Below are positions 24,041-33,596 of a stretch of 64,000 bases of DNA, piece by piece (the stretch's first letter is position 1; every line of letters starts with the position of its first letter). This DNA is from Glaciimonas sp. CA11.2 (GTDB lineage Bacteria; Pseudomonadota; Gammaproteobacteria; Burkholderiales; Burkholderiaceae_D). The DNA is taken from contig NZ_JAVIWL010000001.1 in assembly GCF_034314045.1 (NCBI RefSeq), positions 806,001 through 870,000 of the forward strand, in the 5' to 3' direction. The notes under the pieces are model-generated. The model was not told the origin of the DNA, searched no databases, and saw only the letters and a program-made list of their open reading frames with translations. The position numbers were made by a program, and so were the translations under genes.

Positions 24041-26974
24041 GTGACCGCCGCCAGAGCAAGTAATATCAAATTCGATTCGCCGGTTTTACTGACAATACGA
24101 CGCGCATTGAGCAGCATTTTGCGGCGACCAATAATCGGAAAGTCCTGCTCTACCGGGTAGTCTTCAAAAGTCTCATTGTGTTGTCGGACACTTTCCAGCA
24201 ACTGGCGCAGTGCCAGAATATCCCATTGACGGCTACCTAAATCGTAAATCAAATTACCCACTGTATCTTGCGGTTGAACCTTAAACTCCCGATAGAACGA
24301 CTGGCTCGCAGATATCACTCTGAAGGAACTATCCAGTACCAGTAATGGCTCACGCACAGTATTGATAATGCCCTCGGCCAGATGCTGGGCCTCGCGTGCC
24401 TCAATCGCTTTGATGTGTTCAGTAATGTCGGTAAAGGTCAGGACGACACCATCAATCACATTGTCGAGAGTGCGATAAGGCTGAATGCGGGCCAAATACC
24501 AGTCGCCGTTGGCGGTGCTGACTTCGCGCTCAAGCGGAATCAACGTTTCCAGAACTTCTTTGGCCTCGCTTAACAGGTCGTCGCCAGTGAGGTCCGATTT
24601 AATGTCGCCCAGGGCACGCCCCATATCTGACTGTGCCAACCGATAAATCCGCACAGCATCCCGGGTGAACCTGCGCACATGCATATTTTGATCAAGGAAA
24701 ATCGTGCCGACGTGAATATTTTCCAGCAAATTTTTCATGTCATTTTGCATATCGGCCAATTGTTCTATCTTGGCCTCTAATTCTGCGTTGACGGTCACCA
24801 GTTCTTCATTGACCGATTGCAGCTCTTCTTTAGATGTCTCCAACTCCTCATTAGTCGATTGCAGTTCTTCGTTAGTCGATTGCATCTCCTCATTAACGCA
24901 TTTGAGTTCCTCGTTAAAATTCTGCTGTTCCTCGATGGTCGAATGGAGACTCTCTTTAATATAAGCTAGCTCGCGTTGCAACTCTTCAATCTGACGCAAC
25001 TCCTCAGAACTGGCGGGATGTGCGTCCGCAGCGGGAACTCCTGCCGGTGGTTGTGCCACTTCCCTAAAACTGATTAGCAATAATCCCTTTTTCGTGTCTG
25101 GCTCAGATTGCGGTCTGACACTAATGCTCACTATTTGAGTAGCGTCATCCGTTTTGAGAGTGACTTCCTGATCCAGTGTCGAGGTCCCGAGGTTAGCGCC
25201 AGCATAAATGGCAACACGAAGCTCCGATTGCAATCCTTCACGCGCCATCTCGATGACATTCAGCGTGGCCTGCCCGGGAGCTGGACGCAGGTATTTGCCA
25301 GTATCGCCATGCACATATAAAATGTCACCCTTCAAATCGGTGATGACTGAGGCAGGCGCAAAGGCGCGAATTAACGCGCGTTTTGTGATCTCGGCGAAGC
25401 TATTTGCGTTAGTTTTTTTGATAACTTCCTCGGGGACTTTCTTACGTATTTCCGCTGTCCATGATAAGTCCCGCGCATGCACAAGTCGTGTCGGCGTGGA
25501 GGACGGTACAGACCGGAATAATTTCCATTTCCGATTAATGGGGGCAAACAGGTCTGTATGCGAACCTACGCCTTCAGAAGGCGATAATAGCAGTGTTCCG
25601 TTTTGCTTAAGCGCGTAATGAAAAGAAGGAATCAGACGGTTTTGCAATTCCGGCTCAAGATAGATCATTACGTTGCGACAACTGAGTAAATCCAGTTTGG
25701 TGAAAAGTGGGTCTTTCAAAATGTTATGGACCGCAAACACGATCATCTCGCGGATTTCTTTTTTTACACGATAGCCAGTATCTTCTTTGATGAAAAATCG
25801 ATGAAGCCGCTCTGGCGTGACGTCCTCGCTGATGCCCGATACGTAAAATCCGGCACGGGCGATAGCAATTGCTTCATCATCGAGATCAGTACTATACAAC
25901 TGCACTTTGCACTCTCGTCCGCACTCATTCATCAATTCACGCAGAATGATGGCAATCGAATAAGCTTCCTCGCCGGTGGCGCAACCTGCCACCCACACCC
26001 GCAGTACATATTGATCCGATATATCGGCTAAGAGCGCTGCAAGAATATCCTGCTTCAAAATGACAAAAGTCTCTGGATCACGAAAAAAACGTGTGACGTT
26101 AATCAACAATTCCTTAAATAAGATTTGCACCTCGGCCGGATGCTCACTGAGATATCGCGCGTACATTTCCATATCGCGAATGTTATGAGTCGACATGCGT
26201 CGTTCAATACGACGACAAATGGTATTTGTTTTATAAAGCGAAAAGTCGTGTCCTGCGCCGCTTTTTAATAACTGCAATATCTTGGCGACGCTACCAGACG
26301 TATCCTTCACACTCGGTAAATGTTCTTTCGATGGCATTGGCTTTAGAGTGTTATCTAACAAATATGCCGCCATTTGATCTGCAGGGAATGTAAAACGGGC
26401 GCACCCGGCGTTGATCGCACTGCGAGGCATGCCGTCGTATTTAGCGGTAGTCGGATCTTGGACAATAGAGGTTCCACCCGCCGCAAGGATGGCACTCAAG
26501 CCAACAGTACCGTCCGTGCCGGTACCTGACAAAACAACACCAATCGCCCTTGATCCCTGATCTTTAGCTAAAGACCCCCATAAATACGTCGATCGCCATC
26601 CGTTGCCCCCGCGGAACTTTGGGAACGCTGAGGCGTAGCGCGCCGCGACTGATTGTCATATCCCGATTGGGGGGAATAACATAGACGCAATTGACTTCTA
26701 CTTTTTGCTCGTCCCTAGCCTCACATACTTGCATCGTGGTTGTGCGTTGCAATATTTCTGTTAGCAGACTGACATGATCTGGGTCGAGATGAGAAATGAG
26801 TATGAAGGCCATCCCGCAATCGGCTGGAACAGGGCGGAAAAATTGCTCGAACGCTTCCAACCCTCCGGCCGAAGCGCCAATACCTACGATGGGAAAGCGT
26901 TCATCGCCTTCCTGTTTTTTGGGACTCATGCCGGCCTTCTCGCCAGCGGCGATATTAACTACTTTAGCCACCAT
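24037..26974 (-). pseudogene. CheB-CheR-PAS fusion protein with frameshift
   Basis: The reading frame is split. Residues 1-136 (26974-26564) carry the CheB methylesterase start, with GIGASAGGLEAF and ISHLDPDH. The rest (831 residues, ending at 24037) carries the CheB end (SGTGTDG), the CheR methyltransferase (FRDPETF, WVAGCATGEEAYSIA), a coiled coil with repeated NEELQSTNEEL, and two PAS domains. Removing one C from the C5 tract at 26575-26579 joins the frames as MGSLAKDQGSRAIG, the family sequence. So the gene is either a recent pseudogene, a sequencing error or slippage-controlled. The intact protein is of the kind that links chemotaxis-like methylation to PAS signalling. It is coupled to the GGDEF-EAL gene downstream. 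Confidence 0.88.
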
Positions 26975-27398
26975 GGCAATTTCCTTTTACCAAGGGTCTT
27001 CGTATAAAAATAGTGATATAAATAACAGAATCGGAGAAGATACAAATCGATAAATTAGTACGCATTTTTTTCGATTTAATAACACAACATATTAAAAATT
27101 TCGCACGTGTGCTTAGTCTTTCTTTGCTTTAACTAAAGCATAGCGATGTGGTAACTATAAGTCTACTAAATTCACAAGAGGCTGAATGGCGTGATTAAAC
27201 GGCGCAACACAATCAATCTTAACCAATCTGAATGAAGGCAAAAAGGAATGAAAAATGACAGGGTTATCTATTAAGCGGTTATTTTAATCTTGAACAAAAT
27301 CGTCGGGTAAGCTAAAAACGAGGGCAACGTCAAACACAAACAGTATTAAAAAAGTTACGCATCATAAACTACTGGGACCACCGACAGGGAGCGACTCC
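26975..27398. other. Non-coding gap upstream of the cheB-cheR gene
   Basis: No gene supported in 424 bp. TGCTTTA-AC-TAAAGCA (27125-27140) is a 7-bp-arm palindrome about 150 bp upstream of the CheB-type start and could be an operator. The sequence is AT-rich. Confidence 0.4.
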
Positions 27399-27539
27399 AT
27401 GAAAACAGCGTTCATCATTTCCGTACTATGTTCAATACTAACTGGCTGCGTTTCACCCGACAATTTTAGTTGCGAAAAACCTGACATCCGTCCGATTTGG
27501 TGCAACGGCCGACTGCCTAGTGAAACAGGTCACACGTGA
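27399..27539 (+). CDS. Small Cys-rich lipoprotein
   Basis: A 46-residue protein. A short positively charged start (MKTAF) and hydrophobic stretch lead to a lipobox LTGC, so Cys17 would be lipidated. The mature part has three or so more acids and two further cysteines (SCEKPDIRPIWCNGRLP). AGGGAG lies 7 nt before the ATG, which supports translation. I do not recognise the family. It stands alone on the plus strand, followed by a hairpin region shared with an oppositely transcribed lipoprotein gene. Confidence 0.6.
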   Translation: MKTAFIISVLCSILTGCVSPDNFSCEKPDIRPIWCNGRLPSETGHT

Positions 27540-27570
27540 TAGCTAAGCGTTGATTCCATGAGCTGATGGA

Positions 27571-27614
27571 AACAGGAAAAGGAACGTCATGCGCCTTGTC
27601 GGCGCAATCGTTCC
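27571..27614 (-). terminator. Hairpin terminator between two small lipoprotein genes
   Basis: GGAACG (27581-27586) pairs with CGTTCC (27609-27614), with an inner GCGCC/GGCGC stem (27591-27605). On the minus strand TTTTCCTGTTTCC follows. It lies 23 bp past the minus-strand lipoprotein stop and may work in both directions. Confidence 0.6.
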
Positions 27615-27636
27615 ATTTGGCGGGGAGGTTTTAATA

Positions 27637-27816
27637 CTATCGAGATTGCATGGTAACGCCAGTGTCGATGGTGCCGTACATTTGCACCACTGGACCTCTA
27701 CCCGGTTCGGCCGGATGGCTTGCGCAACCCACTGTGACTAAGACAGTTAATAAGACAGTTATTGAGACAGTTAACAAACTTACTACACGTAATGTGACCA
27801 TCAACATATTTTTCAT
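27637..27816 (-). CDS. Small lipoprotein with repeat-encoded signal peptide
   Basis: A 59-residue protein. The hydrophobic segment LLTVSITVLLTVLVTV leads to a lipobox VTVGC, with Cys31 as lipidation site. The mature part is about 29 residues and ends VVQMYGTIDTGVTMQSR, which recalls the first strand of porins but is too short to be one. The signal region is encoded by an imperfect 12-bp tandem repeat around AATAAGACAGTT (27737-27775). Its ATG overlaps the stop of a small upstream frame (ATGA). No strong ribosome binding site is seen, consistent with coupling. Function unknown. Confidence 0.5.
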   Translation of the reverse strand: MKNMLMVTLRVVSLLTVSITVLLTVLVTVGCASHPAEPGRGPVVQMYGTIDTGVTMQSR

Positions 27817-27941
27817 GGTTGAGTACCCAAGTTGATAGCTTGCTTACTATAATTTTTTTTTGTTGTTATATTTATCTTTTTTATCGTAGTCAGTACCTGA
27901 TTCATCGTATTTTTTATACTAGTCAATATGCTGTCTATCAT
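27813..27941 (-). CDS. Possible small protein coupled to the lipoprotein
   Basis: A 42-residue frame, Lys/Ile/Thr-rich, start MIDSILTSIKNTMNQ. AAGGAAA precedes the ATG at 27941; the frame is open further up to a GTG at 28013, but without better support. The stop overlaps the lipoprotein ATG. No recognisable domain. It could be a leader peptide for the lipoprotein or chance in AT-rich DNA. Confidence 0.3.
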   Translation of the reverse strand: MIDSILTSIKNTMNQVLTTIKKINITTKKNYSKQAINLGTQP

Positions 27942-28128
27942 GAGGTCGGTTTCCTTATTTGTATAGAGCAGCTTTGACACTGCAAAATAAGAACCGTTCG
28001 CCAGAATCAACACAACGCTACCGCTTTGTCTGCACCCTAATGTAGAGGTTAATTGATAACATCACATCAACCCGCAACGACGCAACCAAATGTCGTCGGC
28101 ACGCCTCAATACGATCTTCCATTTCAGT

Positions 28129-28425
28129 TCAGGTATCACAAACACTGCAATTAAACCCTTTGCAATTATGTAAGACACTGCTGCGTGCGGCACCTGCATG
28201 TGCACCCGGACCACCAGCGCCCATACCCGCCAATTGCTCGGCACCGTTCCGAGGTTTCCAACTGTGCGTCGTCTTTAACGCGACATGGCCGCCGCTTAAT
28301 AATGGGGTTGCATTGGTCTGTTGCTGGCAATAAGGACAGCCAATATCGTTGCCCAAAGCCTGCAAACGCAGCAACTTCTCAAATATGCCATCGCAATGGA
28401 TACAGCGAATATCGTAAAGCGGCAT
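28129..28425 (-). CDS. fmdB: FmdB-like zinc-ribbon protein
   Basis: A 98-residue protein. The N-terminal zinc ribbon starts MPLYDIRC, with cysteine pairs C8/C11 and CPYC near residues 31-34, typical of the FmdB regulatory protein family named after the Methylophilus formamidase cluster. A Gly/Ala-rich linker and a C-terminal Cys cluster (HNCKGFNCSVC) follow. It is the last gene of the amide operon, 90 bp after fmdA with a strong stem-loop between. In Methylophilus, FmdB is a proposed regulator of amidase expression; its molecular action is not settled. Confidence 0.88.
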   Translation of the reverse strand: MPLYDIRCIHCDGIFEKLLRLQALGNDIGCPYCQQQTNATPLLSGGHVALKTTHSWKPRNGAEQLAGMGAGGPGAHAGAARSSVLHNCKGFNCSVCDT

Positions 28426-28466
28426 TGTATTTTCCCGTCATGTCAGGTCTGTTATCTCACCGAATA

Positions 28467-28492
28467 GCGCCGCATCAACGGAGATGCGGCGC
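28467..28492 (-). other. Strong stem-loop between fmdA and fmdB
   Basis: GCGCCGCATC (28467-28476) pairs perfectly with GATGCGGCGC (28483-28492) around a 6-nt loop. No T-run follows on the minus strand, so it looks like an mRNA-stabilising or attenuating stem that lowers fmdB relative to fmdA. Confidence 0.65.
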
Positions 28493-28515
28493 TCGGTGTC
28501 AATCAATCAAAGCGA

Positions 28516-29688
28516 CTATCTTCCCCAATAAGCTTTGTCGTTCAACATGCCTTTTGGCGTGATGTCCTGGTCAAAAATGGAGGTCGGTAGCGACACCGTG
28601 CACGCGCAGTTAGGAATATCGACGATTCCGCCGATCCGCCCTTCTACCGGCGCTGCGGTGAGCAACATATAAGCCTGGCTACCGGTATAGCCAAAGTGTG
28701 TCAGATAGTCGATTGCCTTGAGACAGGCCTGACGATAAGCGACCGTCGCATCAAGATAATAGTTGACGCCGTTCTCCACACTGATACCTTCAAAAGTCAG
28801 CCATTGCTCGTAATGCGGCTTGACAATACTCGGCATAAAAATCGGTGACGAAATATTATATTTCGCCATACCGCCTTTGATAAGATCGAAACCGACGTGA
28901 CTGACGCCATCCATTTCAATGGCGCCACAAAAACCGATCTCGCCATCACCTTGCGAGAAATGTAAATCGCCCATCGAGAAACCAGCGCCCTTAACATACA
29001 CGGGGAAGAAAATACGCGTGCCAGCCGATAAATCCTTGATGTCGGTGTTGCCGCCATGCTCGCGCGGCGGCACGGTGCGCGCTGCTTCTCGTGCCATTGC
29101 ATCGAACTTTGCACCACTCAAACCACGCAAAACAGCAGTGCTAGGATCAGGCGGCTTTGCCAGCCCTTTGGCAGCAAGTGGCGCTTCGCGCCGGTTCCAT
29201 TCGGCCAGCAAATCGTGCGACGGCAAACAACCCATCAAGCCAGGATGCGTCAGGCCCGCTATCCGAACGCCGGGAATATGGCGCGAGGTCGCATACAACC
29301 CTTTCAAATCCCAGATCGCTTTGTCGGCATTGGGGAACATATCGGCCAGAAATCCACCGCCATTCTCTTTTGCAAACACACCTGAAAAACCTACCGGCGT
29401 AATTGGCTTAATGTCGAGTAAGTCAATCACCAAGAGATCGCCTGGCTCTGCTCCTTCAACATAAAAGGGGCCTGTTAATGGATGCGCGCGCGTCAGGTCA
29501 ACGTTCTGTACATCCGACACGTCATCATTATCTTTAATCTGCGCATCGAGAAAATCGAGTGATTCGATCATGATCGATTCACCGGGTTTTACCGAGGACA
29601 AAAAGGGAATATCCGGATGCCAGCGGTTATGCCCAAGTTCCGCTTGTTCTGCCAGCGGCACGCCAGGTTTAATTTTGAAATGTTGCAT
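28516..29688 (-). CDS. fmdA: Formamidase/acetamidase (FmdA/AmdA family)
   Basis: A 390-residue cytosolic amidase that hydrolyses short amides such as formamide to acid and ammonia. It follows Methylophilus FmdA along its length: HNRWHPDIP near residues 20-28, EGAEPGDLLVIDLLDI near 78-93, FSQGDGEIGFCGAIE in the middle and VDIPNCACTVSLP near the end. It lies downstream of amiE in the same direction as the urea/amide ABC genes. Two unrelated amidases in one operon suggest a range of amide substrates or a two-step nitrogen release. Confidence 0.93.
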   Translation of the reverse strand: MQHFKIKPGVPLAEQAELGHNRWHPDIPFLSSVKPGESIMIESLDFLDAQIKDNDDVSDVQNVDLTRAHPLTGPFYVEGAEPGDLLVIDLLDIKPITPVGFSGVFAKENGGGFLADMFPNADKAIWDLKGLYATSRHIPGVRIAGLTHPGLMGCLPSHDLLAEWNRREAPLAAKGLAKPPDPSTAVLRGLSGAKFDAMAREAARTVPPREHGGNTDIKDLSAGTRIFFPVYVKGAGFSMGDLHFSQGDGEIGFCGAIEMDGVSHVGFDLIKGGMAKYNISSPIFMPSIVKPHYEQWLTFEGISVENGVNYYLDATVAYRQACLKAIDYLTHFGYTGSQAYMLLTAAPVEGRIGGIVDIPNCACTVSLPTSIFDQDITPKGMLNDKAYWGR

Positions 29689-29772
29689 ACGTATCTCCTT
29701 ATCGGGTGACAGACGAAAATGTTAAATAGAGAAAAAAGTAGGAATGGCGCGTATTACCCGAAGCCCAAAAAA

Positions 29773-30795
29773 CTAGCTATTCGGAATACCTTCAATCGGA
29801 CACTCTGCAGTTCCGGCAGTGGTACGCGTGAGTGCTTCTGCCTGGCGCCGTGCGGCCTGCGGATCATTGACCCAGGTTTTATAGAAATCGAACGGACAAT
29901 CGGCAACGCCTTCAGGCGCTTCGCCGGAATTGATTTTTCCGGTATAACCACGGTGTAAAAGTTTGTACAAATGGTTTTGCGATTGCCAGTTCCGCCGTGC
30001 ATCGCGAATCTGGCTGACTGATAATTCGGCGTATTGAATCCCCATTTCTTCGGTGCCGCATTCGCCTAATGTGCGTCCGTCAAACCCGACAATGGCAGAG
30101 TGACCGAAATACGAATACACGCCATCGAAGCCCGTCGCGTTGGCGACGGCCACGTAGATGTTATTCATCCACGCCATACATTTGGATACCATTACTTGCT
30201 GCTCTTTCGCTGGATACATGTAACCCTGGCAGCGCACGACTAACTCAGCACCTTTCATCGCGCAATCACGCCAGATTTCCGGATAATTACCGTCATCGCA
30301 AATAATCAGGCTAATTTGCAAACCCTTTGGGCCTTCTGAAACATACGTTTGCTCGCCCGGATACCAGCCTTCAATCGGTGTCCAAGGCATGATCTTGCGA
30401 TATTTTTGTACGATTTCACCGTGATTGTTCATCAAAATCAAGGTGTTGTACGGGACCTTATTCGGATGTTCTTCATGCCGCTCACCTGTCAGTGAAAACA
30501 CACCCCAGACATTCGCAGTGCGGCAAGCCTGTGCAAAAATATCGGTCTCTTCCCCGGGAATGGTGGAAGCGGTCTCCATCATTTCGGTCGGGTCGTACAT
30601 GATGCCGTGACTGGAATACTCAGGAAAAATGACCAGATCTATCCCTGGTAATCCCTGCTTCATACCCACCACCATCGCCGCAATATTGCGCACGTTATCC
30701 AACACTTCTGCTTTTGTATGTAACCGCGGCATTTTGTAATTCACCACTGCGACGCCAACCGCATCTTTGCTTCCTGAAATATCGCCGTGTCTCAT
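29773..30795 (-). CDS. amiE: Aliphatic amidase
   Basis: A 340-residue nitrilase-superfamily enzyme that hydrolyses short aliphatic amides to acid plus ammonia. It aligns nearly without gaps with Pseudomonas aeruginosa AmiE from MRHGDIS onward, and the catalytic triad is at the same positions, Glu59, Lys134 and Cys166 (in [11 protein letters not shown]). Only the last dozen residues differ in length. It lies 83 bp downstream of urtE and 84 bp upstream of fmdA, so it is part of the amide uptake and use operon. In P. aeruginosa, AmiC/AmiR control it; here those genes are absent and the permease-kinase system upstream is the likely control. Confidence 0.96.
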   Translation of the reverse strand: MRHGDISGSKDAVGVAVVNYKMPRLHTKAEVLDNVRNIAAMVVGMKQGLPGIDLVIFPEYSSHGIMYDPTEMMETASTIPGEETDIFAQACRTANVWGVFSLTGERHEEHPNKVPYNTLILMNNHGEIVQKYRKIMPWTPIEGWYPGEQTYVSEGPKGLQISLIICDDGNYPEIWRDCAMKGAELVVRCQGYMYPAKEQQVMVSKCMAWMNNIYVAVANATGFDGVYSYFGHSAIVGFDGRTLGECGTEEMGIQYAELSVSQIRDARRNWQSQNHLYKLLHRGYTGKINSGEAPEGVADCPFDFYKTWVNDPQAARRQAEALTRTTAGTAECPIEGIPNS

Positions 30796-30878
30796 CGTGC
30801 GCTTTCGTTGATTGAAGGTAATGAAAAAAATAAATGACTTCGTTAGTCTGCCTGGCGACTAGCAAATTAGTTAGGGAC

Positions 30879-31574
30879 TTAAACCGATAAATAACGACTG
30901 ATCGTGGCTGCATCCACTCGATCCCTAGCGTCTTCGTACACCAGATTTCCCTTGTCGATGACGAGAAAACGATCAGCAATCTCCATCGTGAAACTCAGCA
31001 CTTGCTCTGAAACAATGATGGTCAGTTCACGGATTTTTCGAATCTCTTTGAGACTACGTGCGATATCTTTGATAATCGATGGCTGGATACCTTCGGTTGG
31101 CTCATCCAGCAACAACACTCTTGGATTAGTTGCCAGCGCGCGGGCAATCGCCAGTTGCTGTTGCTGACCGCCAGACAGATTTCCGCCCTTGCGGCTGCGC
31201 ATATCGAAAAGCACCGGAAACAACGCATACAACTCTTCCGGGACCCTTCCCTGCGCAGCGGCTGGCAACCCGGTCTGGATGTTTTCCAATACTGTCATCC
31301 CAGGAAAAATCATGCGCCCTTGCGGAACGTAAGCCACGCCGCTGGCAACGCGCTGATGGCTTTCCATTTTGGATAACTCCACGCCATCGATCTGGATGCT
31401 GCCGCCACGTGTCGGCAGAATTCCCATGAGCGTTTTGAAGAGTGTGGTCTTGCCCATACCGTTGCGGCCCATGACTGCCACTATTTCCTGTTTGGCGACA
31501 CGCAAGTTGATGTCATGAATGACCTGGCTTTGGCCATAACCGGAAGCGAGATGCGCAACATTAAACATAGTCAA
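30879..31574 (-). CDS. urtE: Urea/amide ABC transporter ATP-binding protein UrtE
   Basis: A 231-residue cytoplasmic ATPase, the LivF-like subunit. Walker A is GRNGMGKTT (residues 35-43), the signature LSGGQQQQLAIARAL and Walker B VLLLDEPTEG follow. The order in this operon (A, B, C, D, E) and length match urea-type Urt transporters. It lies 15 bp downstream of urtD. With amidase genes following it, the system may carry short amides as well as urea, as FmdDEF does in Methylophilus. Confidence 0.93.
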   Translation of the reverse strand: MTMFNVAHLASGYGQSQVIHDINLRVAKQEIVAVMGRNGMGKTTLFKTLMGILPTRGGSIQIDGVELSKMESHQRVASGVAYVPQGRMIFPGMTVLENIQTGLPAAAQGRVPEELYALFPVLFDMRSRKGGNLSGGQQQQLAIARALATNPRVLLLDEPTEGIQPSIIKDIARSLKEIRKIRELTIIVSEQVLSFTMEIADRFLVIDKGNLVYEDARDRVDAATISRYLSV

Positions 31575-31589
31575 TCCTTTGGTAAGAAA

Positions 31590-32354
31590 TCAGTGGCCCA
31601 GATACACTTCGATCACTTTGGGATCGGCCTGGACCGACTCCATGCTGCCTTCGGCAAGGATTTTTCCCTGATGCAGGACGGTCACTTTATGGGCGATACT
31701 TTTAACGAATTCCATGTCATGCTCGATGACAAGCACAGAACGTCCCTTGCTGATGCGACCCAACAACTCTGCGGTCTTTTCACGTTCTGATACGCTCATC
31801 CCGGCGACTGGTTCGTCGAGCATCAACAATTCCGGTTCTTGCATCAGCAGCATGCCGATTTCCAGCCATTGCTTCTGTCCGTGCGATAAAAGGTCAGCTT
31901 GCATGCTTAAATACTCTTCGAGAAAAATATCGATGGCAACCGCCTCAACGCGCTCAATGACATCAGCGCTACGCTTGAACACCAATGCGCCAAAGACTTT
32001 TCGACCGCGAGGAAACGAGAGTTCCAGATTTTCAAATACGGTGAGATTTTCATAGATCGATGGCGTCTGAAATTTGCGTCCAACGCCAGCTTGCACAATC
32101 TCGTGTTCGCGCATTTTTGTCAGTTCACGATTCTTGAACTGAATGCTTCCAGAAGTCGCTTGCGTTTTGCCACAAATTAAATCCAGCACGGTAGTCTTTC
32201 CTGCACCGTTCGGTCCGATGACGACCCGTACTTCATTGCGCTGCACGTACAGATTTAACTTATCGACTGCGGTGAAACCGTCAAATGAGACGGTCAAATC
32301 TTCAATGGCGAGGACCGGATGTTCGGTGGATTCAAATCCTATCGGGTTACTCAT
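31590..32354 (-). CDS. urtD: Urea/amide ABC transporter ATP-binding protein UrtD
   Basis: A 254-residue ATPase, LivG-like. Walker A is GPNGAGKTT (residues 48-56). The signature motif is LSHGQKQWLEIGMLL, with His in place of the second Gly-side residue as is usual in UrtD, and Walker B is LLMLDEPVAGMS. Its ATG overlaps the urtC stop by four bases (ATGA). It pairs with UrtE as the ATPase heterodimer under the UrtB/UrtC permease. Confidence 0.94.
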   Translation of the reverse strand: MSNPIGFESTEHPVLAIEDLTVSFDGFTAVDKLNLYVQRNEVRVVIGPNGAGKTTVLDLICGKTQATSGSIQFKNRELTKMREHEIVQAGVGRKFQTPSIYENLTVFENLELSFPRGRKVFGALVFKRSADVIERVEAVAIDIFLEEYLSMQADLLSHGQKQWLEIGMLLMQEPELLMLDEPVAGMSVSEREKTAELLGRISKGRSVLVIEHDMEFVKSIAHKVTVLHQGKILAEGSMESVQADPKVIEVYLGH

Positions 32355-33565
32355 TTCAACACCTCCAGATTGCCACCGTCAGAATTGGCTAGCGTGCGAT
32401 CAGATGTCGGTATGACAGAGTTTTTCTTCACTGGCACAACTACTGGCGTTGGGAGTAACGATTCTTTTACGGAACGGCGCGGCATCAGTTTTAATAGCCA
32501 TTTTTTACCGTGACTGTCATATAGACCAGCAAGACCATTTGGAAAATACATCACAACAACGATGAACAGTCCACCCATCAGGAACAACCATAATTCAGGA
32601 AACGTTTCAGAAAAGAAGGTCTTCCCAAAGTTGACCAGCAAGGTGCCATACACTGCGCCCAGCAATGACATACGACCGCCCACTGCTGCATAGATCACCA
32701 TTTCGATCGATGGCACAATACCGACAAAGGATGGCGACATAAAGCCAACCTGCAGCGTGAACATTGCGCCACCAATCGCGGAAAAGAGTGCAGCGACACA
32801 ATATACAAATATTTTAAAACTGGCGACGTCGTAGCCGGAGAAACGCACCCGCTCTTCTTTGTCACGCATCGCCATTAACAAACGGCCCAATTTGGACGTC
32901 AGGATAATGCGACCAAACACCACGCAACTCAGCAATAGTCCAGCATTGACGAAATACAACATTAACTTTGCCGAGTCGGTGCGAATATCCCATCCCAGCA
33001 TCGTCTTCAAATCCGTGATGCCGTTAACGCCGCCGGTCAGGCCTTGCTGTCCGATAATCAGAATAGACAGAATGGCGGCTATTGCCTGCGTCACGATGGA
33101 GAAATAGACGTCTCCAACGCGTCGCTTGAACATGGCGATACCGATTATCAACGCCAGTAATGTTGGCACGATCAACACTGCCAAAATAGTAAAACTGAGG
33201 CTATGGAATGGCTTCCACATCATTGGCAATTGGGTGATCTGGTTCCAGTCCATAAAATCTGGAATGCCGGGTGTCGACTGGATTTTTGTGCTGATGGGAT
33301 CAGATGCTTCAAGTTTCAGAAACATCGCCATGCAATAGCCACCCAAACCGAAGAATACGCCCTGCCCCAAACTCAGGATGCCACCATAACCCCAGCACAG
33401 CACTAAGCCCACGGCGACGAAAGCATAAGTCAGATATTTGCCGACCAAATTCAGACGAAAACTATCAAACAAGAGGGGAAACACCACTAACAACAGTACA
33501 CCGAGTATCAGCAGTCCGATAGCACCGGATCGACCGCCCAACAATTTTTCGTATACCGTATTCAT
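32351..33565 (-). CDS. urtC: Urea/amide ABC transporter permease UrtC
   Basis: A 404-residue inner-membrane permease of the LivM type with about ten membrane segments. The family core CWGYGGILSLGQGVFFGLGG is near residues 58-77, and the cytoplasmic coupling segment AMRDKEERVRFSGYDVASFK lies near 231-250. A C-terminal cytoplasmic tail of about 50 residues is charged and Pro/Val-rich. It lies 31 bp after urtB and overlaps urtD. Confidence 0.94.
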   Translation of the reverse strand: MNTVYEKLLGGRSGAIGLLILGVLLLVVFPLLFDSFRLNLVGKYLTYAFVAVGLVLCWGYGGILSLGQGVFFGLGGYCMAMFLKLEASDPISTKIQSTPGIPDFMDWNQITQLPMMWKPFHSLSFTILAVLIVPTLLALIIGIAMFKRRVGDVYFSIVTQAIAAILSILIIGQQGLTGGVNGITDLKTMLGWDIRTDSAKLMLYFVNAGLLLSCVVFGRIILTSKLGRLLMAMRDKEERVRFSGYDVASFKIFVYCVAALFSAIGGAMFTLQVGFMSPSFVGIVPSIEMVIYAAVGGRMSLLGAVYGTLLVNFGKTFFSETFPELWLFLMGGLFIVVVMYFPNGLAGLYDSHGKKWLLKLMPRRSVKESLLPTPVVVPVKKNSVIPTSDRTLANSDGGNLEVLK

Positions 33566-33596
33566 ATTGCGCCTTTGTACGATTGGAAGGGCACGC

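Noticed and set aside
28062..28244. Minus-strand frame of 60 codons at the fmdB end
   Set aside because: It overlaps the fmdB-like gene in another frame and lacks a start signal.
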